DNA of 64,000 nucleotides from DATARR01 sp036376245 (GTDB lineage Bacteria > Acidobacteriota > Thermoanaerobaculia > Multivoradales > UBA5704), in contig DASVAS010000061.1 in assembly GCA_036376245.1 (NCBI GenBank), positions 1-64,000 of the forward strand. The letters run 5' to 3'. Numbering within the stretch: position 1 is the stretch's first letter; each line of letters starts with the position of its first letter. The notes below the pieces were generated by a model that saw nothing but the letters and a program-made list of their open reading frames with translations, searched no databases and was not told the DNA's origin. The translations under genes and the position numbers were made by a program. Below, piece by piece: positions 27,190 through 36,177 of this stretch.

Positions 27190-27555
27190 TCAGGAATCCA
27201 GGGGTTCCTGAGGAAGGGGGGGAATCAGGGGGGCGAGCTGTTCAACGAGCAGCGGAAGGTGGCGCTGGATCAGATCCCAGATCAAGGCATGCTCGATATC
27301 ACCATACTCGTGAACCAGAACGTTTCGTTGCGAGACCATACTGCGCCACGGGATCTCAGGGTGGGCTTGCTGGAATTCGGGGCTGACGCGGTTCGCCGCT
27401 TCTCCGATGATTTGGACCGACCGCTCGACGGCGAGGTGTAGCATCCGGTTGCTTGAATACTCTGCGAACGAGACTCCCAGGGTGGAGGCGATGATCCACC
27501 GGGCGGCGTCCAAGATGTCCCAGAGATAGGACGCGTCACGCTGATCAGGCCGCAT
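27190..27555 (-). CDS. HepT-like HEPN toxin
   Basis: A 121-aa HEPN-domain protein of the MntA/HepT (DUF86) type. The catalytic RX4HXY motif is intact as RNVLVHEY, about residues 77-84. Known HepT proteins cleave RNA and are neutralised by di- or tri-AMPylation of the motif Tyr by the partner nucleotidyltransferase. The start overlaps the partner gene by 11 bp. The pair sits between potA and potB. Confidence 0.85.
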   Translation of the reverse strand: MRPDQRDASYLWDILDAARWIIASTLGVSFAEYSSNRMLHLAVERSVQIIGEAANRVSPEFQQAHPEIPWRSMVSQRNVLVHEYGDIEHALIWDLIQRHLPLLVEQLAPLIPPLPQEPLDS

Positions 27556-27865
27556 AGACGATCTGTCGGGTAGTCAGGATCTCGTGTCGACGGAAGGGGT
27601 TGCGCAGGCCACCCTTGCTGACGAGATCCACCTTTCGACGAAGGATTTCCTGAAGCTCTTCCTGCATCTCCACAAAATCCGGAAGGCTGACCTGCGCATC
27701 CGGGGAGAAGGTGACCAGGACGTCCACGTCGCTTTCCGGAGAGAAATCGTCCCGCAGCACCGATCCGAAGAGAGACAGCTCCTCGACGCGCCACTTCCGG
27801 CAGAAATCCTCGATCCGACCTAGCGGCAGGCGTACACGCGCCTTCGTGGGCGATTGCAGGGTCAT
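27545..27865 (-). CDS. MntA-like nucleotidyltransferase antitoxin
   Basis: A 106-aa minimal nucleotidyltransferase. The GSx10DxD active site is GSVLRDDFSPESDVD, near residues 34-48, with a third Asp in KVDLVSKGG. Family members AMPylate the HepT Tyr. It overlaps hepT by 11 bp and starts 50 bp after potA, so it lies within the polyamine operon. Confidence 0.86.
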   Translation of the reverse strand: MTLQSPTKARVRLPLGRIEDFCRKWRVEELSLFGSVLRDDFSPESDVDVLVTFSPDAQVSLPDFVEMQEELQEILRRKVDLVSKGGLRNPFRRHEILTTRQIVYAA

Positions 27866-27914
27866 AGGAGGAGAACGTAGCGCCCGGTCCGGAGCCTGTC
27901 AAGGAAACAATGAC

Positions 27915-29009
27915 CTAATCCCGCAGCACCACACTGTGCCGCGGGTCCCAGGCCAGGAAGGCGGGGCTGCCGGGGGAGAAGGGGAGGACCCCCAGGCCGG
28001 CGTTCTGGGCGAAGACGGTGAAGCGCTCGCCCTGATGGTCGCGCACGATCCATTCGGTGCTCGCGCCCTGGTAGACCCGGTCCTCGACGGTCACCGCCAC
28101 CGAGATCTCCGAGCCGGCGGGGACCGCCCGCAGGGCCAGCTTCTCCGGGCGGACCACGAAGCGGACCGTCTGCCGCCGCAGCCGTTGCGGGCCTTCAGCG
28201 GCGACCGTCATCTCGTTGCCGTCCGGGAGCATCAGGGTCATGAGGCCGTCCTCCACGCGCCGCACCTCGGCGGTGAAGAAGTTGGAGGCGCCCAGGAAGC
28301 GGGCCACGAACTCAGTCTCCGGCGACTCGAAGACCCCGACCGGGTTGCCCACCTGCTCGACGCGGCCATGGTTCATCACCGCGATGCGGTCGCTCAGGGC
28401 CAGCGCCTCCTCGCGGTCGTGGGTGACGAAGACGAAGGTGATCCCCAGCTTGCGCTGGAGGCTCTTCAGCTCCACCTGCACCTCCTTGCGGAGGTTGGGG
28501 TCGAGGGCGGCAAGCGGCTCGTCCAGGAGCAGCACCTCGGGCTCCAGGGACAGGGCGCGGGCCAGGGCCACCCGCTGCCGCTGGCCGCCGCTCAACTGGT
28601 CCGGCCGGCGCTTCTCCAGCCCCGTGAGGCGGACGAGCGCCAGCGCCTCGGCCACGCGGTCGGACCGGGCGGCGCGGGGCAGCTCCTTGTAGCGCAGGCC
28701 GAACCCGACGTTCTCCGCGACGGTAAGGTGGGGGAAGAGGGCGTAGTGCTGGAAGACCATGTTGACCGGCCGCCGGTGGGGCGGCACCCCGGTCACGTCG
28801 CGGCCGTGGATGAGGATCCTCCCCTCGTCGCAATCCTCGAAGCCGGCGATCATGCGCAGCAGGGTGGTCTTGCCGCAGCCGCTGGGGCCCAGCAGGGCGA
28901 AGAGCTCGCCGCGGCCGATGGCGAGCGAGACGCCGTCTACGGCGGTCACCTCGCCGAAGCTCTTGGTGACGCCCTGGAGGTCGACGCTGGGGTCGGGGAA
29001 GGTGCTCAT
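27915..29009 (-). CDS. potA: Polyamine ABC transporter ATPase
   Basis: A 364-aa ATPase. Walker A is GPSGCGKTTLLRMIAG, signature LSGGQRQRVALARAL, Walker B VLLLDEPLAALD, H-loop FVTHDREEAL. The C-terminal TOBE region contains FVVRPEKLAL and GASTEWIV. ATG 29009 is inside a longer frame that belongs to the upstream protein's opposite reading. It is the first pot gene; potB-potC-potD follow after the inserted TA pair. Confidence 0.92.
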   Translation of the reverse strand: MSTFPDPSVDLQGVTKSFGEVTAVDGVSLAIGRGELFALLGPSGCGKTTLLRMIAGFEDCDEGRILIHGRDVTGVPPHRRPVNMVFQHYALFPHLTVAENVGFGLRYKELPRAARSDRVAEALALVRLTGLEKRRPDQLSGGQRQRVALARALSLEPEVLLLDEPLAALDPNLRKEVQVELKSLQRKLGITFVFVTHDREEALALSDRIAVMNHGRVEQVGNPVGVFESPETEFVARFLGASNFFTAEVRRVEDGLMTLMLPDGNEMTVAAEGPQRLRRQTVRFVVRPEKLALRAVPAGSEISVAVTVEDRVYQGASTEWIVRDHQGERFTVFAQNAGLGVLPFSPGSPAFLAWDPRHSVVLRD

Positions 29010-29044
29010 CTCGCGGCGCGAGGATGATACCTCGGACGCGGTCT

Positions 29045-30067
29045 CTAGAAGGCCGGCTTCTCGATCCGCGGCAGCGCCCGCGCCCCCCAGTCCCGCCCGC
29101 CGTCCTCGCTGCGGAGCAGGCCGAGCCGCTCGACCCCGGCATAGACGCGGTCCGGCCGCCGGGGATCGACGGCGACGTCGCGGATCAGGGCTTCCGTGGC
29201 CCGCACCCGCTGCCAGGTGGCGCCGCCGTCCCGGCTGCGGTAGATGCCGCCGCTGGCGTCCAGGTTCACAGCCGCGAAAAGGGTCAGCGGATAGGTGGGA
29301 TCGACGCTCAGGGCCGCCACGTCGGCGTCCGCGGGCAGGCCCTCGCCGGCGGGCGCCCAGGTGACGCCGCCGTCGCGGCTTTTGAAGATCCCCTTGAACC
29401 CGGTGGCCGCGTAGACGGTCTCCGGGCGCTTGGGATCGACCGCCACCGACCGCACCGGCCCGAAGTCCTTGCCGGCCGCCCGCCACGAGCCGCCGCCGTC
29501 CGTGGTCTTGAAGAGTCCCAGGTTGGTGGCGGCGTAGACGGTATTGGTGTCCGTGGGGTGGATGGTCAGCCCGGCGATCAGCAGGGCCTCGGGCAGGCCG
29601 CCGGAGGCCGGGGTCCACAGCGAGCCCTCCTCGTCGCTGCGATAGACGATCTCGCCGTCCGAGGCGTACAGAACTTCGAAGGATGAAGGCGACAAGACGA
29701 TTTCGAACAACGGGATATGCAGGCCGATCGCCGACCAGGTCGCTCCGCCGTTGGTGGTCTGATACAGACCCCGGTGCGTGGTGGCGTACGCTACCTCGCC
29801 GTTCCACGGAGAGGAGGCGACGCTGGTGACGCGGCCGGCCGGCAGTCCCTGGCCGCCCGGGGACCAGGTCTCGCCGCCGTCCACGCTGCGGAAGACGCCC
29901 GTTTCCGTGGCGGCGTAGACGACGCCCTCCCGGTAGGCGGAGGGCGCCAGGGTCAGGACGGTGCCGGGGGCCGTCGATCGTTCAGAGGAAACGTCCGTGG
30001 ACGCGGGCAGCGAGCCGGGGACCCAGAGGGCGGCCAGGAGGAGGAGTGTGGGGACAGCTCGGGCCAT
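29045..30067 (-). CDS. Exported BNR/Ycf48-like beta-propeller
   Basis: A 340-aa protein with a signal peptide (MARAVPTLLLLAALWVPGSLPAS) and six or seven blades, each with S.DGG.TW-type Asp boxes: SVDGGETWSPGG, TTNGGATWSAIG, TTDGGGSWRAAG, SRDGGVTWAPAG, SRDGGATWQRV, SEDGGRDWGAR. This is the sialidase/vps10/Ycf48 blade pattern. No catalytic glycosidase residues are evident, so a binding or scaffold role is likelier. It begins 267 bp from the divergent lipase-like gene and ends 36 bp before potA. Confidence 0.82.
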   Translation of the reverse strand: MARAVPTLLLLAALWVPGSLPASTDVSSERSTAPGTVLTLAPSAYREGVVYAATETGVFRSVDGGETWSPGGQGLPAGRVTSVASSPWNGEVAYATTHRGLYQTTNGGATWSAIGLHIPLFEIVLSPSSFEVLYASDGEIVYRSDEEGSLWTPASGGLPEALLIAGLTIHPTDTNTVYAATNLGLFKTTDGGGSWRAAGKDFGPVRSVAVDPKRPETVYAATGFKGIFKSRDGGVTWAPAGEGLPADADVAALSVDPTYPLTLFAAVNLDASGGIYRSRDGGATWQRVRATEALIRDVAVDPRRPDRVYAGVERLGLLRSEDGGRDWGARALPRIEKPAF

Positions 30068-30258
30068 GATTCCCTCCAGCTCGAAGACGGACGATGGTTC
30101 TACGTTCCCGGAGGGCGGATCGTCTAGGCGGAAGAAAACAGGGCCGGGAGATGGCTGCCGATCCGACAACCACCGCCCGGCCGTTCACGCGCCTTTGAAG
30201 CCTGAAAATCAGACTCTCCCCTCCTTACGTGTTCCGGCCGGCGGATGTTTCGTCGAGG

Positions 30259-30299
30259 TAGCGATGGCGCGCCGGAAGGGGCCTGGCGCACCATCGCTA
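30259..30299 (+). promoter_or_regulatory. 5'-leader hairpin before the lipase-like gene
   Basis: A 15-bp inverted repeat (30259-30273 with 30285-30299, one mismatch) lies 34 bp before the start codon. It occupies the otherwise gene-free 266-bp divergent region 30068-30333 and could be an operator or an RNA stem. I see no other signal there. Confidence 0.45.
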
Positions 30300-30333
30300 G
30301 TGAACCCCGGCAAACCGGAGAAGGAGGTCCCGA

Positions 30334-31344
30334 ATGATGTCCCGTCGTCTCATGGTCCCCCTGCTCGTGGCGGTGGCGTTTCTCGCCGCCGCCGGGCAGG
30401 CGGCGGCGCAACCCTGTCTGATCTTCGTCCACGGCAAGCAGACCAACACCAACACCTTCACCAGCTACGCCTCGGCCCGCAACTACTGGGTGAACGGCTC
30501 GAACGACTTCATCCGCACGGCGACCAAGAGCTTCGCCACGTCGTTCTACGTCGTGGGCTACAACGGCACCCGCCCCTACTGGGAGTCGCAGTCCGCTGGC
30601 GAGGTCGCCAACGAGATCGTCAACGCCACCAACGGCGGCGCCGACGCCGGGGGCAACCGCTGCCGCACGACCTTCGCCCAGGGCGGGACGTTCTGGGTGA
30701 TCGCCCACAGCATGGGCGGGGCGGTGATGGACTTCATCCTCGGCAACAACGACGCGTCCGACCCCAACTTCAACCTCAACGGCCCCTACGATCAGGTGGC
30801 GCAGCGGATCAGCCTCGCCATCACCACCGGCGGCGCCCATCGCGGCTCGCAGGGCGCGGACGCCGTCTGCCTCCAGGCCAACCCGCTGTGCAGCTTCATC
30901 GCGATCTTCATCCAGAGCTGCGACGACGCCACCTTCTGGCTGCGCAGCTCGGACGACGTGCAGGTGCGGACCTTCTCGAACGCGCCGGCCAGGACGGTGA
31001 ACCTGACCGGCGGCTACGAGGCGATCTTCGGCGCCAGCGCCTGCCTGACCGGCGAGGACGACGGCGTGGTGCAGTACGCCTCGATCTTCGCCTGCGGCGG
31101 CAGCGCGACGGCGAGCTACGACAATTCCAACGTCTGCGGCAACTCCAGCAAGCAGGAGACCTCGGGCTTCCGCAACCTCGACGCCACGCACGAGAACCAC
31201 GACGACGAGCGCAACGCCAGCGACACCGACGTGCGCAAGGCCATCCCGGGCGGCATCTGGACCTGCGGCGGCGTGCCGTGCGCCCCCAACACCACCGTGC
31301 AGAGCGCCATGAACACGGCCCAGTTCATCGCCATCCTCTACTAG
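30334..31344 (+). CDS. Secreted alpha/beta-hydrolase (lipase/esterase-like)
   Basis: A 336-aa protein with a signal peptide ending GQAAAQ. The core opens CLIFVHGKQTNTNTFTSY, the HG oxyanion segment, and contains the nucleophile elbow AHSMGG (GxSxG variant, Ser near residue 129). Candidate acid and His lie in the C-terminal third (GEDDGVVQYAS; HENHDDERN). At least ten cysteines imply disulphides. The closest recognisable group is secreted lipases and triacylglycerol-hydrolase-like proteins. A 336-aa protein with matching orientation follows 11 bp downstream and may be its partner. Confidence 0.75.
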   Translation: MMSRRLMVPLLVAVAFLAAAGQAAAQPCLIFVHGKQTNTNTFTSYASARNYWVNGSNDFIRTATKSFATSFYVVGYNGTRPYWESQSAGEVANEIVNATNGGADAGGNRCRTTFAQGGTFWVIAHSMGGAVMDFILGNNDASDPNFNLNGPYDQVAQRISLAITTGGAHRGSQGADAVCLQANPLCSFIAIFIQSCDDATFWLRSSDDVQVRTFSNAPARTVNLTGGYEAIFGASACLTGEDDGVVQYASIFACGGSATASYDNSNVCGNSSKQETSGFRNLDATHENHDDERNASDTDVRKAIPGGIWTCGGVPCAPNTTVQSAMNTAQFIAILY

Positions 31345-31355
31345 GAGACACAGCC

Positions 31356-32366
31356 ATGAAGAAGACGATCGGAATCGCGACGATGATGGCCATGGCGGCT
31401 GTGCCCCTCATGGCGCAGGTGGAAGCGGGCAAGCTGGCCCGCGAGACGGCGAAGGAGTACCGCGAGTGGGCGCGCTACCCCGAGAGCTCGAAGGCGCTGC
31501 GGCAGGGTGAGGCGGACCCGGTCAAGGAGAAGCGGATGCCCACGCGCCAGACCCGGCGCGGCCCGGACGACGCCGAGCCCGCGCTCTCGGTCTGGGCCGC
31601 CAAGGTGAGCTTCGAGAAGGGGCAGGCGGTGGACCTCTTCGCCAGCCTGGAGGAGCGCGGCAAGGCGGTGGCGGCGCGCGCCGGCCTCGCGGGCGAAATC
31701 GTGGACGTCACCGGCGCCATCCTCGCCGAGGTCGCCTACCGGGACGACGGCCAGGCCCCCGACCGGCGGGCGGGCGACGGCGTCTGGTCGGCGCGGCTGG
31801 AGCCGTCGGCCCTGGCGTCCTTCCCCACGGCGAGCTACATGGTGCGCGTGCAGGCGCGCCTGGAGAACGGCGACCTGCGCTCGGCCGCCGGCGGCTTCCT
31901 CTACAGCGATCCTTCCGCGCGCCTGACCGGCCGCTACCGCGACTCGCTGCGCGACGGCAACCTCGTCATCGCCGCCGAGGTCGAGGTGGCCGAGACGGGC
32001 CGCTTCCACCTGGCCGGCACGATCTACTCGCCGTCCGGCGAGCCCGTGGGCGTCGCGCAGGCCGCGGCGAACCTGGAGCCGGGCCGGCACTGGATCGAGC
32101 TGTCCTATTACGGTCTGATGTTCCACGAGCGGAAGGTCGCCGGCCCCTACCGGCTGGGCACGCTGGCCCTCTCGACGACCCACCGCATGCCGAACGCGCT
32201 CAACGACCTCGTCGAGAACGCCCACGTCACCCGCGCCTACCGGCTGGGACAGATGCGGCAGACCTCCTTCGAGCGTCCGCAGCTCCTCGAATCCGCCAAG
32301 CGTCTGGAGCTGGACGCCGAGCGCGCCGAGCGCGAGGCCCGCGAAAGGGCTCCGCAGCAGCAGTAG
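31356..32366 (+). CDS. Secreted protein paired with lipase-like gene
   Basis: A 336-aa protein with a short signal peptide (MKKTIGIATMMAMAAVPLMAQ). A beta-sandwich-like section around residues 70-250 (GDGVWSARLEPSAL; FPTASYMVRVQARLENGDL) resembles the domain order of proteins that carry a DUF4785/von Willebrand-associated fold; no firm name. The C-terminal 40 residues are charged helix (ESAKRLELDAERAEREARERA). It starts 11 bp after the hydrolase, suggesting a chaperone or surface-binding partner, as lipase-specific foldases do. That role is inference. Confidence 0.62.
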   Translation: MKKTIGIATMMAMAAVPLMAQVEAGKLARETAKEYREWARYPESSKALRQGEADPVKEKRMPTRQTRRGPDDAEPALSVWAAKVSFEKGQAVDLFASLEERGKAVAARAGLAGEIVDVTGAILAEVAYRDDGQAPDRRAGDGVWSARLEPSALASFPTASYMVRVQARLENGDLRSAAGGFLYSDPSARLTGRYRDSLRDGNLVIAAEVEVAETGRFHLAGTIYSPSGEPVGVAQAAANLEPGRHWIELSYYGLMFHERKVAGPYRLGTLALSTTHRMPNALNDLVENAHVTRAYRLGQMRQTSFERPQLLESAKRLELDAERAEREARERAPQQQ

Positions 32367-32375
32367 TTTTTTCCT

Positions 32376-32449
32376 CTGGGACCGCCGGCGTCCCGCCGGC
32401 CAACTTACTTTCCTGGTGAGTTGGCCGGCGGGGACGCCGGCGCTCCCAG
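32376..32449. repeat. Long inverted repeat at convergent gene ends
   Basis: Arms 32376-32405 and 32419-32449 match almost perfectly around a 13-bp spacer. The right arm encodes the last residues of the fused transporter, and its TAA starts at the edge of the loop. It would form a strong stem in transcripts from either side; the sequence left of it has a T-run but on the wrong side for the minus-strand gene. Confidence 0.6.
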
Positions 32450-34825
32450 GGTTTCTTCCTTCGCCAGCTCGAACAGGTTCCGCGCCGTCGAGAACTCCAG
32501 CACCGGCTTGTCGTCCACGTTCACCGTGTCGACCTGGCCGAGGAAGCCGCGCACCTGCTCCGGCAGCACGACCGGCTGATTGAGCAGGTTGACCACCCCA
32601 CGCATGGTCAGGCCGATCTGCGTGAAGTCGCGGGCGAGACCCGGCCGCCGCAGCTTCTCCACGACCTGGGGCAGCTCGATGGTGAGCGGCTCCCGTGACG
32701 CGAGCAGGATCACGTCGTTCCCCACCTGCCAGAAGGTCACCTGGGGGAAGACCGTGGTGATCGTGTGCAGCATGATCCGGAAGTCCTCGCGCTTCATCTC
32801 GTAGAGCGGCACCCACTGGCACAGGATGCCGCCCCGGGCCAGGTGATCGGCGGCCGACTGGTAGAACTCCTGGGTGAAGAGGCCGGAGACGCCCGCCACC
32901 CAGATGTTCGGCGGCTCGGAGGTGATGACGTCGAAGCGCTGGTCCGTGCCGTCCACGAAGTTGCGCCCGTCGTTCGTCACCACCTGGACGCGCGGGTCCG
33001 CCAGCGCCTGCTCGTTGAACGGCCCGAAGTGCTCCCGGGCCGCCGCGACCACCCTGGGATCGATCTCCACCGCCGTGACGCTCGCCGCCTCCGGGTGGTG
33101 GACGATGGCGCGCAGCGTGAACCCGCCGCCCAGGCCGATGACCAGCACCCGCCGGGGGTTGGGATGGAAGAGCATGGGCAGATGCCCGAGCAGGAGCTGG
33201 GTCTGGTTGTCCCGCGGGGACGTGCTCGCGTCGGTCTTGCCGTTGTGCTTGAGCAGCAGGTCCGGTCCCAGCCGCACCACCGCCACCTGGCCGTAGAGAC
33301 CCTCTCTCTCGTCCACCACCTGGAGCTTCTTCAGATCCTCCTGGTAGGCGTCCCAGGTCCCCAGGCGCAGCCCGTGATAGTAGAGGGCGTGCACCGGCAG
33401 CTTGAAGTGGAGAAGGGCCGGGGAGAGCAGGAACGCCGCCGCGATCAGCGCCATGCTCGCCGCCGCGGCCGGCAGGCGGCGCGCACCGGGCGCGAGGGCG
33501 AGGAACACGATCGCGCCCAGGGCATAGATCGCGAGCGTCACCAGGATCAGCCCCGGGAAACCCCAGGTGGGCAGCAGGACGAGCTCGGCCAGCAGCGCCC
33601 CGAGCACCGCGCCCAGGGTGTTGGCGAAGAAGACCCGCCCCGCCGAGGTCCCCCGTTCCGCCGCCGCCCGCGTGGCGATGCGGGCGACCAGGGGGAAGTT
33701 GGCGCCCATGGCGAGCGTGGCCAGGAGCACGATCAGGCAGATCAACAGCGACAGCGTGAGCTGGAAGAGGTAGTAGCTCCCGCTCCACTCGAAGGCCCCG
33801 AAATAGGCCCGCGTGAACAGGTCGCCCGAGCGGAAGACCAGCATGCCGCAGAGCGCGACGAGACCGTAGAGGAGGGCGGCCGTCGCGTGGAGGTTGCGGA
33901 CACGGTCGATCCACCGCGCCATCAGCAGGCTGCCGAGGCCGATGCCGGTCAGGAAGCCGGCCAGCACGGAACTGGTGGAGTAGACATTGGTGCCGTTGAG
34001 CAGGGAGAAGAAGCGGTTCCAGCCGGTCTCCAGCAGCAGGGCCGCGCCGCCGGAGAGGAAGAAGGTGATGAGGATCAGTCCCAGCCGCGCCGGCGGGCCG
34101 CTCGCCTCGCCCGGCTCCGAAGCCTCCTCGGATTTCCTTTCCTTGCGCCCCGGCTGTCCACGCTCACCCTTGAGGGTCAGGATCAGCAGGCCCAGCGCCG
34201 CGGCGGCCAGCCCGAGGACCCAGGTGGAGGCCGAGAGCCCGAGCTGCGGGACGAGGACGAACCCGGCGAGGAGCGCGCCCACGGCGGCGCCCAGGGTGTC
34301 GAGGCCGTAGACCAGTGAGACGTCGTGCCCCAGGTGGCCGAGGTCCCGCCCGTAGAGGCGCACGGCCAGGGGAAAGACGGCGCCGATCGCCAGCGTGGGG
34401 ACGATCATGCAGAGCAGCACCACGACGAGCTTGGCGAGGGCCGTGGGCAGGGGCGCGAGGTCGCCGGGGAAGACCGCCAGGAACAGGCTCCGTCCCAGCT
34501 CGAAGATCGGCAGGCTCAGCACGCACCAGACGCCCAGCAGCACCTGCAGCCACCCCAGCAGCCGCCAGGGCCGGGGCGTGCGGTCCGCGATCCGGCCGCC
34601 GATCAGGGCGCCGACGGCGAGGCCCAGCAGGAAGATCGAGATCACCGTGCTGAACACCGTGGCCGTGGAGCCGAAGAGATACGAGGTCTTCCGCAGCCAG
34701 ATCACCTGGCACGCCAGGGAAAGCAGATTGGTGAAGAAGACCGTGAACAGCAGGAGCGACAGGCGGCGCCGTTCCGTGGAGGCTTCCAGGGCCGGAGAAA
34801 CGCGCTGCCGGGAGGCTTTTGTCAT
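32405..34825 (-). CDS. MFS-type membrane protein fused to spermidine-synthase domain
   Basis: An 806-aa fusion. The first about 500 residues have 12 or more TM segments, opening LLFTVFFTNLLSLACQVIWLRK and FLLGLAVGALIGGRIADR, as in MFS-like transporters. The C-terminal domain is spermidine-synthase-like: VLVIGLGGGFTLRAI, TAVEIDPRVVAAAREHF, VVTNDGRNFV and DVITSEPPNIWVAGVSGL. The aminopropyl-binding Asp pair is replaced, so methyl- or aminopropyl-transfer is not certain. The start overlaps the vapC stop (ATGA). The last residues are encoded inside an inverted repeat. Confidence 0.82.
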   Translation of the reverse strand: MTKASRQRVSPALEASTERRRLSLLLFTVFFTNLLSLACQVIWLRKTSYLFGSTATVFSTVISIFLLGLAVGALIGGRIADRTPRPWRLLGWLQVLLGVWCVLSLPIFELGRSLFLAVFPGDLAPLPTALAKLVVVLLCMIVPTLAIGAVFPLAVRLYGRDLGHLGHDVSLVYGLDTLGAAVGALLAGFVLVPQLGLSASTWVLGLAAAALGLLILTLKGERGQPGRKERKSEEASEPGEASGPPARLGLILITFFLSGGAALLLETGWNRFFSLLNGTNVYSTSSVLAGFLTGIGLGSLLMARWIDRVRNLHATAALLYGLVALCGMLVFRSGDLFTRAYFGAFEWSGSYYLFQLTLSLLICLIVLLATLAMGANFPLVARIATRAAAERGTSAGRVFFANTLGAVLGALLAELVLLPTWGFPGLILVTLAIYALGAIVFLALAPGARRLPAAAASMALIAAAFLLSPALLHFKLPVHALYYHGLRLGTWDAYQEDLKKLQVVDEREGLYGQVAVVRLGPDLLLKHNGKTDASTSPRDNQTQLLLGHLPMLFHPNPRRVLVIGLGGGFTLRAIVHHPEAASVTAVEIDPRVVAAAREHFGPFNEQALADPRVQVVTNDGRNFVDGTDQRFDVITSEPPNIWVAGVSGLFTQEFYQSAADHLARGGILCQWVPLYEMKREDFRIMLHTITTVFPQVTFWQVGNDVILLASREPLTIELPQVVEKLRRPGLARDFTQIGLTMRGVVNLLNQPVVLPEQVRGFLGQVDTVNVDDKPVLEFSTARNLFELAKEETLGAPASPPANSPGK

Positions 34826-35211
34826 GGGGCGGGGAGTGTATCAGCACCCTCCGCGAAGGGGTTCAAAGTCCGCAGGCCGTCGATTCCTACGAAGTCGCCA
34901 ACGTTTCGGGTCACCAACGTCAGGTCATACAGGAGAGCGGTGGCCGCGATCAGAGCGTCGCCCAGCTTGATGTTTTTCGCTTGGCGGAGGCGAACCGCAG
35001 CGTCGAGAACCGGCTGGGAGAGAGGCAATATCCTGGCCTCAGCAAAAAACGCCTCGAAGTAACGTCGGTCTGTCTCCGTCAGACGGTGATATCCGAGTAC
35101 TTCGACATAGCTGACGGCGGATACAGCGGGCGCCTTGTCAGCGATCAAACGCCGAAGAGAAGCGTTCTGGGGTTCAGCGGAGTAGATGAGGATGTTGCTG
35201 TCGAAGATCAT
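34822..35211 (-). CDS. vapC: PIN-domain toxin
   Basis: A 129-aa PIN nuclease. Acidic residues: Asp4 in MIFDSNILIYS, Glu in SYVEVLG, Asp in KLGDALIAATA and Asp in TRNVGDF. It starts one base into the antitoxin stop (TGATG) and its own stop overlaps the transporter ATG. Family members cleave tRNA or rRNA. Confidence 0.85.
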   Translation of the reverse strand: MIFDSNILIYSAEPQNASLRRLIADKAPAVSAVSYVEVLGYHRLTETDRRYFEAFFAEARILPLSQPVLDAAVRLRQAKNIKLGDALIAATALLYDLTLVTRNVGDFVGIDGLRTLNPFAEGADTLPAP

Positions 35212-35483
35212 CAAGGCTCGCGGCCCGGGAGAGGCCGCTCCTCGCGGATCTCCCTCTCCCACTTCGCGGCATCTCCGAAGCTCTGAGGACCTCCGGCCGC
35301 AGCCAGACGTTCCATCGCGGCAGCCATAGCGGCGCCTCGTGCTTTCCTGGCTTCAGGAGACTCCGAGTCGTCGAGAATCGTCACGAAGACCTCGACTTCG
35401 CGGTCAGGAGAGAGATCTTCCGGCTGCTCGTCGCGCCATTCGAGGTGATTTCCATGTAAGACTGCTCGATAGCTGGCACGCAT
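35211..35483 (-). CDS. vapB: Antitoxin of the VapBC pair
   Basis: A 90-aa protein starting MRASYRAVLHGNHLEW with GGGGAA before ATG 35483. An 18-nt longer start exists. The N-terminal half has the short beta-rich opening of several VapB-type antitoxins; the C-terminal half is charged and likely binds the toxin. No ribbon-helix-helix is obvious. The 95 bp to the sigma gene hold the divergent promoters, which I cannot place. Confidence 0.65.
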   Translation of the reverse strand: MRASYRAVLHGNHLEWRDEQPEDLSPDREVEVFVTILDDSESPEARKARGAAMAAAMERLAAAGGPQSFGDAAKWEREIREERPLPGREP

Positions 35484-35596
35484 GGCTTCCCCTTTCAGCA
35501 TTATTGTAGCGCGAATCCATGCCGGAGGCGATCCGCGGGAACGGTTTCAGGAGAGGATAGCGCGATGCTAACGTTCCGGCGACCTCACCTGTCCTT

Positions 35597-36160
35597 ATGA
35601 ATGTGGCCGAGACCGACTCCCGCCTGGTGGCCCGTGCCCGGGCGGGGGACGCCGGGGCCTTCGAGACGCTGGTCCGCCGGCACCTGCGGGCGGCCAACGC
35701 CGTGGCCCTGGGCGTGCTCGGCAACCCGGCCGACGCCGAGGACGTCTGCCAGGACGCCTTCCTGGCCGCTCTGGAGCGCCTGGAAGACTGCCGCGACCCG
35801 GAGCGTTTTGCGGGCTGGCTCCTGCGGATCGTCCGCAACCGGGCCTTGAACGCCCGCGAGAGCCTGGCCCTCCGCCGGGGCGAGCCGCTGGAGAGGGTGG
35901 CGGGCGCGTCCGGCGGCGGCGATCCGGGGCGGGACGCGGAGAGATCGGAGATGCGCGAGCGGCTGCTCTCGGCGCTCTCCGGCATCACTCCCGCCCAGCG
36001 CGAGGTCGTCCTGCTGCACGACCTGGAAGGCTGGAAACACAGGGAGATCGCCGAGCTGCTCGGCATCTCCGAGGAGGCCTCCCGGGTGCGCCTCCTCCAG
36101 GCCCGCCGCAACCTGCGGGCGCGGCTGGAGGGGAATCCCGGTGGAGAAGGCCCCGTTTGA
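35597..36160 (+). CDS. ECF RNA polymerase sigma factor
   Basis: A 187-aa group IV sigma factor. Region 2 is about 8-75 (ARAGDAGAFETLVRRHL; DAEDVCQDAFLAAL), region 4 about 125-175 (LSGITPAQREVVLLHDLEGWKHREIAELLGISEEASRVRLLQARRNL). There is no region 3 and no extension. The following gene encodes a single-TM protein in an anti-sigma position. Likely targets include its own operon (envelope adaptor and permease). Confidence 0.9.
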   Translation: MNVAETDSRLVARARAGDAGAFETLVRRHLRAANAVALGVLGNPADAEDVCQDAFLAALERLEDCRDPERFAGWLLRIVRNRALNARESLALRRGEPLERVAGASGGGDPGRDAERSEMRERLLSALSGITPAQREVVLLHDLEGWKHREIAELLGISEEASRVRLLQARRNLRARLEGNPGGEGPV

Positions 36161-36177
36161 ATTTTCGAGGAGGAACG

